From: Colias croceus
Taxonomy: Eukaryota > Arthropoda > Insecta > Lepidoptera > Pieridae
NCBI RefSeq assembly: GCF_905220415.1
Contig: NC_059547.1
Coordinates: 7,018,501-7,082,500, forward strand
Direction: 5' to 3'
Length of the DNA: 64,000 nucleotides
Program-made: the position numbers and the translations under genes
Shown here: piece after piece, positions 62,588 through 64,000 of the stretch
Layout of the letters: the number at the start of each line of letters is the position of its first letter
Position numbering within the stretch: position 1 is the stretch's first letter
The notes under the pieces: generated by a model
The model's database searches: none
Told to the model about the DNA's origin: nothing
Seen by the model: the letters and a program-made list of their open reading frames with translations, nothing else

Positions 62588-62590
62588 AAT

Positions 62591-62807
62591 ACCTACATTA
62601 CATTCAATCACATAAAATACAGTTAAGTCAATAAATATCTACATTACATTCAATCACATAAAATACAGTTAAGTCAATAATTACCTACATTACATTCAAT
62701 CACATAAAATACAGTTAATTCAATAAATACCTACATTACATTCAATCACATAAAATATAAAATACAGTTAAGTCAATAAATACCTACATTACATACAATC
62801 ACATATC
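62591..62807 (+). repeat. 46-bp minisatellite, four copies plus a partial fifth
   Basis: The unit begins acctacattacattcaatca and ends aagtcaataaat. Unit starts lie at 62591, 62637, 62683, 62729 and 62782, i.e. 46-bp spacing except for a 7-bp insertion (ataaaat) in the fourth. Copies differ at only a few bases. Confidence 0.9.
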
Positions 62808-62815
62808 ATGATATC

Positions 62816-62990
62816 CTTTTTTTTAAGTGGGGAAATCTTGCATAGATTCCCACTGCCCCCGGGAAATAAGCCGTGGGTTATGTCGGGTTCTTACCGGCTA
62901 AAACCCCACTGTGTTCTGTCGAGCCGCTTTAATGATGGGGCCGCAGGTATCGGTTTGAATACTTCCGCGCCAATTCATGATATCCTACCA
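62816..62990 (+). repeat. Non-LTR-like repeat fragment (gccgtgggtta type)
   Basis: Contains cgggaaataagccgtgggtt, accggctaaaaccccactgt and tcgagccgctttaatgatgg. The layout resembles 3' regions of lepidopteran LINEs. It accounts for the first part of the 158-codon frame at 62808-63284, which is not a gene. Confidence 0.5.
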
Positions 62991-63814
62991 TTTACCAAAC
63001 ATCCATCTATTTCCTACTCGGAAATACATAAAGCATTTTTTGCGCGTATATTTTTAGAAAAATCATACTTCATTTCTATTTGTTTTAAAATTCTACACAA
63101 AATAAAAGATGTCCTTGCTTTCAGAAATCCTGTTCGTCCATTAATGGCTTATATTTTCAGGCTTTCTGGATTTCTTTTCATACAAAAAGACCTCTGTAGG
63201 TATTACGTCATTAATTACAACGGCTTATTTTGCTTTCAGTGTTTAGAAACCTATTACATAAAATATTTAGTTAATTGCTGGTAAATTTAATTTGGTGGCA
63301 ATTTTTCATGTTTTATTACCAGGCCAAGGTCGCCATGCTTCTTGAGCGTAAAGAATTTGCAACAAAAACTTGACTGTGTATCTACAAATATAATTTAGGC
63401 GTTATTCTATAAATAGTGTATGAATAATTGTACTTCTATTCTATGGTATTTGAGCACATTATAACATACAATCTTTCTTTTTCTTTAGTATAAAATAATA
63501 TATGATATTTTTAATTTTTTGTCTAGACTGTAAATGTAGTTTTTTTTAAAACGTTTAAGTATTTAAATTTTATAATTCTTACTCTAATAAATTACTTTAC
63601 AATAAAAAGTACCAGAGGCGGTAATAGTTGCAACTAAAGTCTAACTGCAAACTACATGCATTATTCATGCTTATTTTGTTACATTGTTAGTTTTCCCGGC
63701 CAAAACAACAACAGAATATACATCATTGAAATATATTTTGTGTGTGTGAATATGAGCTTCGAATACCGACGTTTTATACTTAACATTTATACATATTTGA
63801 TATTATTTAATAAA
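62991..63814. other. AT-rich DNA, nothing recognised
   Basis: No exon or repeat identified. Confidence 0.4.
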
Positions 63815-64000
63815 TCCATACTTAATATTATAAATGCGAAAGTAACTCTGTCTGTCTGTCTGTTACTCAATCACGCCTTACCTACTGAACCAATTTGCAT
63901 GAAATTTGGTATAGAGATATTTTAATACCCGAGAAAGGACATAGGATAGGTTTTATCCCGGAAATCCCACGGGAACGGGAACTATGCGGGTTTTTCTTTG
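63815..64000 (+). repeat. Interspersed CTGT-microsatellite repeat, cut by window end
   Basis: Begins catacttaatattataaatg, has (CTGT)n, and matches 42227-42462 up to the last base of the window. Confidence 0.85.

Noticed and set aside
62808..63284. 158-codon plus-strand open frame
   Set aside because: Its first part is a repeat fragment (gccgtgggtta type) and the rest is AT-rich with no domain. It was not accepted as a gene.
1..64000. CRISPR arrays, operons, ribosome binding sites or prophage
   Set aside because: The genes have GT-AG introns and the repeats are eukaryotic transposons; the only short tandem arrays are microsatellites and a 46-bp minisatellite without spacers.

Overview
The window looks like nuclear DNA of a lepidopteran (moth or butterfly). 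It is AT-rich, its genes are split into short exons with standard GT-AG introns, and its interspersed repeats are of types common in Lepidoptera: RTE-like and other non-LTR retrotransposon 3' ends with simple-sequence tails, short elements ending in a cggcttcgcccgc motif with CTGT microsatellites, and several terminal-inverted-repeat DNA transposons. No species is claimed. Nearly all open frames longer than 60 codons are chance frames, pieces of exons or transposon remnants; the genes had to be rebuilt from splice sites and phase.

Layout: (1) 1-9.8 kb: the last four coding exons (+ strand) of a claudin/PMP22-like membrane protein whose 5' part lies to the left or was not found, followed by about 2 kb of probable 3' UTR. 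Its introns and flank hold an RTE fragment with an 11-bp target duplication, a large inverted-repeat element with ~332-bp arms, an RNase-H-bearing LINE 3' end flanked by unusually long 111-bp direct repeats, and a small MITE. (2) 9.8-15.7 kb: intergenic, with a DNA element nested inside another (10616-12725) and tandem short repeats. (3) 15.8-20.2 kb: a complete nine-exon + strand gene for a 379-aa coiled-coil axonemal protein of the CCDC96/CCDC113 family, with a perfect RFX X-box 115 bp before the start codon. (4) 20.5-61.9 kb: three tandem SLC17 (sialin-like/'inorganic phosphate cotransporter') genes on the - strand, called A, B and C here, with coding spans 20562-26122, 28297-39099 and 51485-61828. 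Each has nine coding exons, and the six central exons have identical lengths in all three, so they arose by duplication. Copy A is the most divergent at family signature positions. (5) The introns and spacers of the array carry transposon remnants: a P/THAP-like element in an intron of A, a LINE 3' end followed by two ~810-bp tandem units joined through (TTA)n in an intron of C, a hAT transposase relic at 48.3 kb, an inverted ~200-bp repeat pair at 44.9/47.3 kb, and several hairpins. The right end (61.9-64 kb) holds a 46-bp minisatellite and repeats, with no recognised gene.

The three transporters probably move organic anions or phosphate across plasma or lysosomal membranes; no substrate can be read from sequence. 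The cilium/sperm-tail gene converges tail to tail on transporter A, with only 388 bp between stop codons. I found no convincing new multi-gene system. The most unusual items are the 111-bp direct repeats around the LINE, the serial (TTA)n-joined units, the nested DNA elements, the divergent transporter A and the large inverted repeats that could make hairpin RNA.
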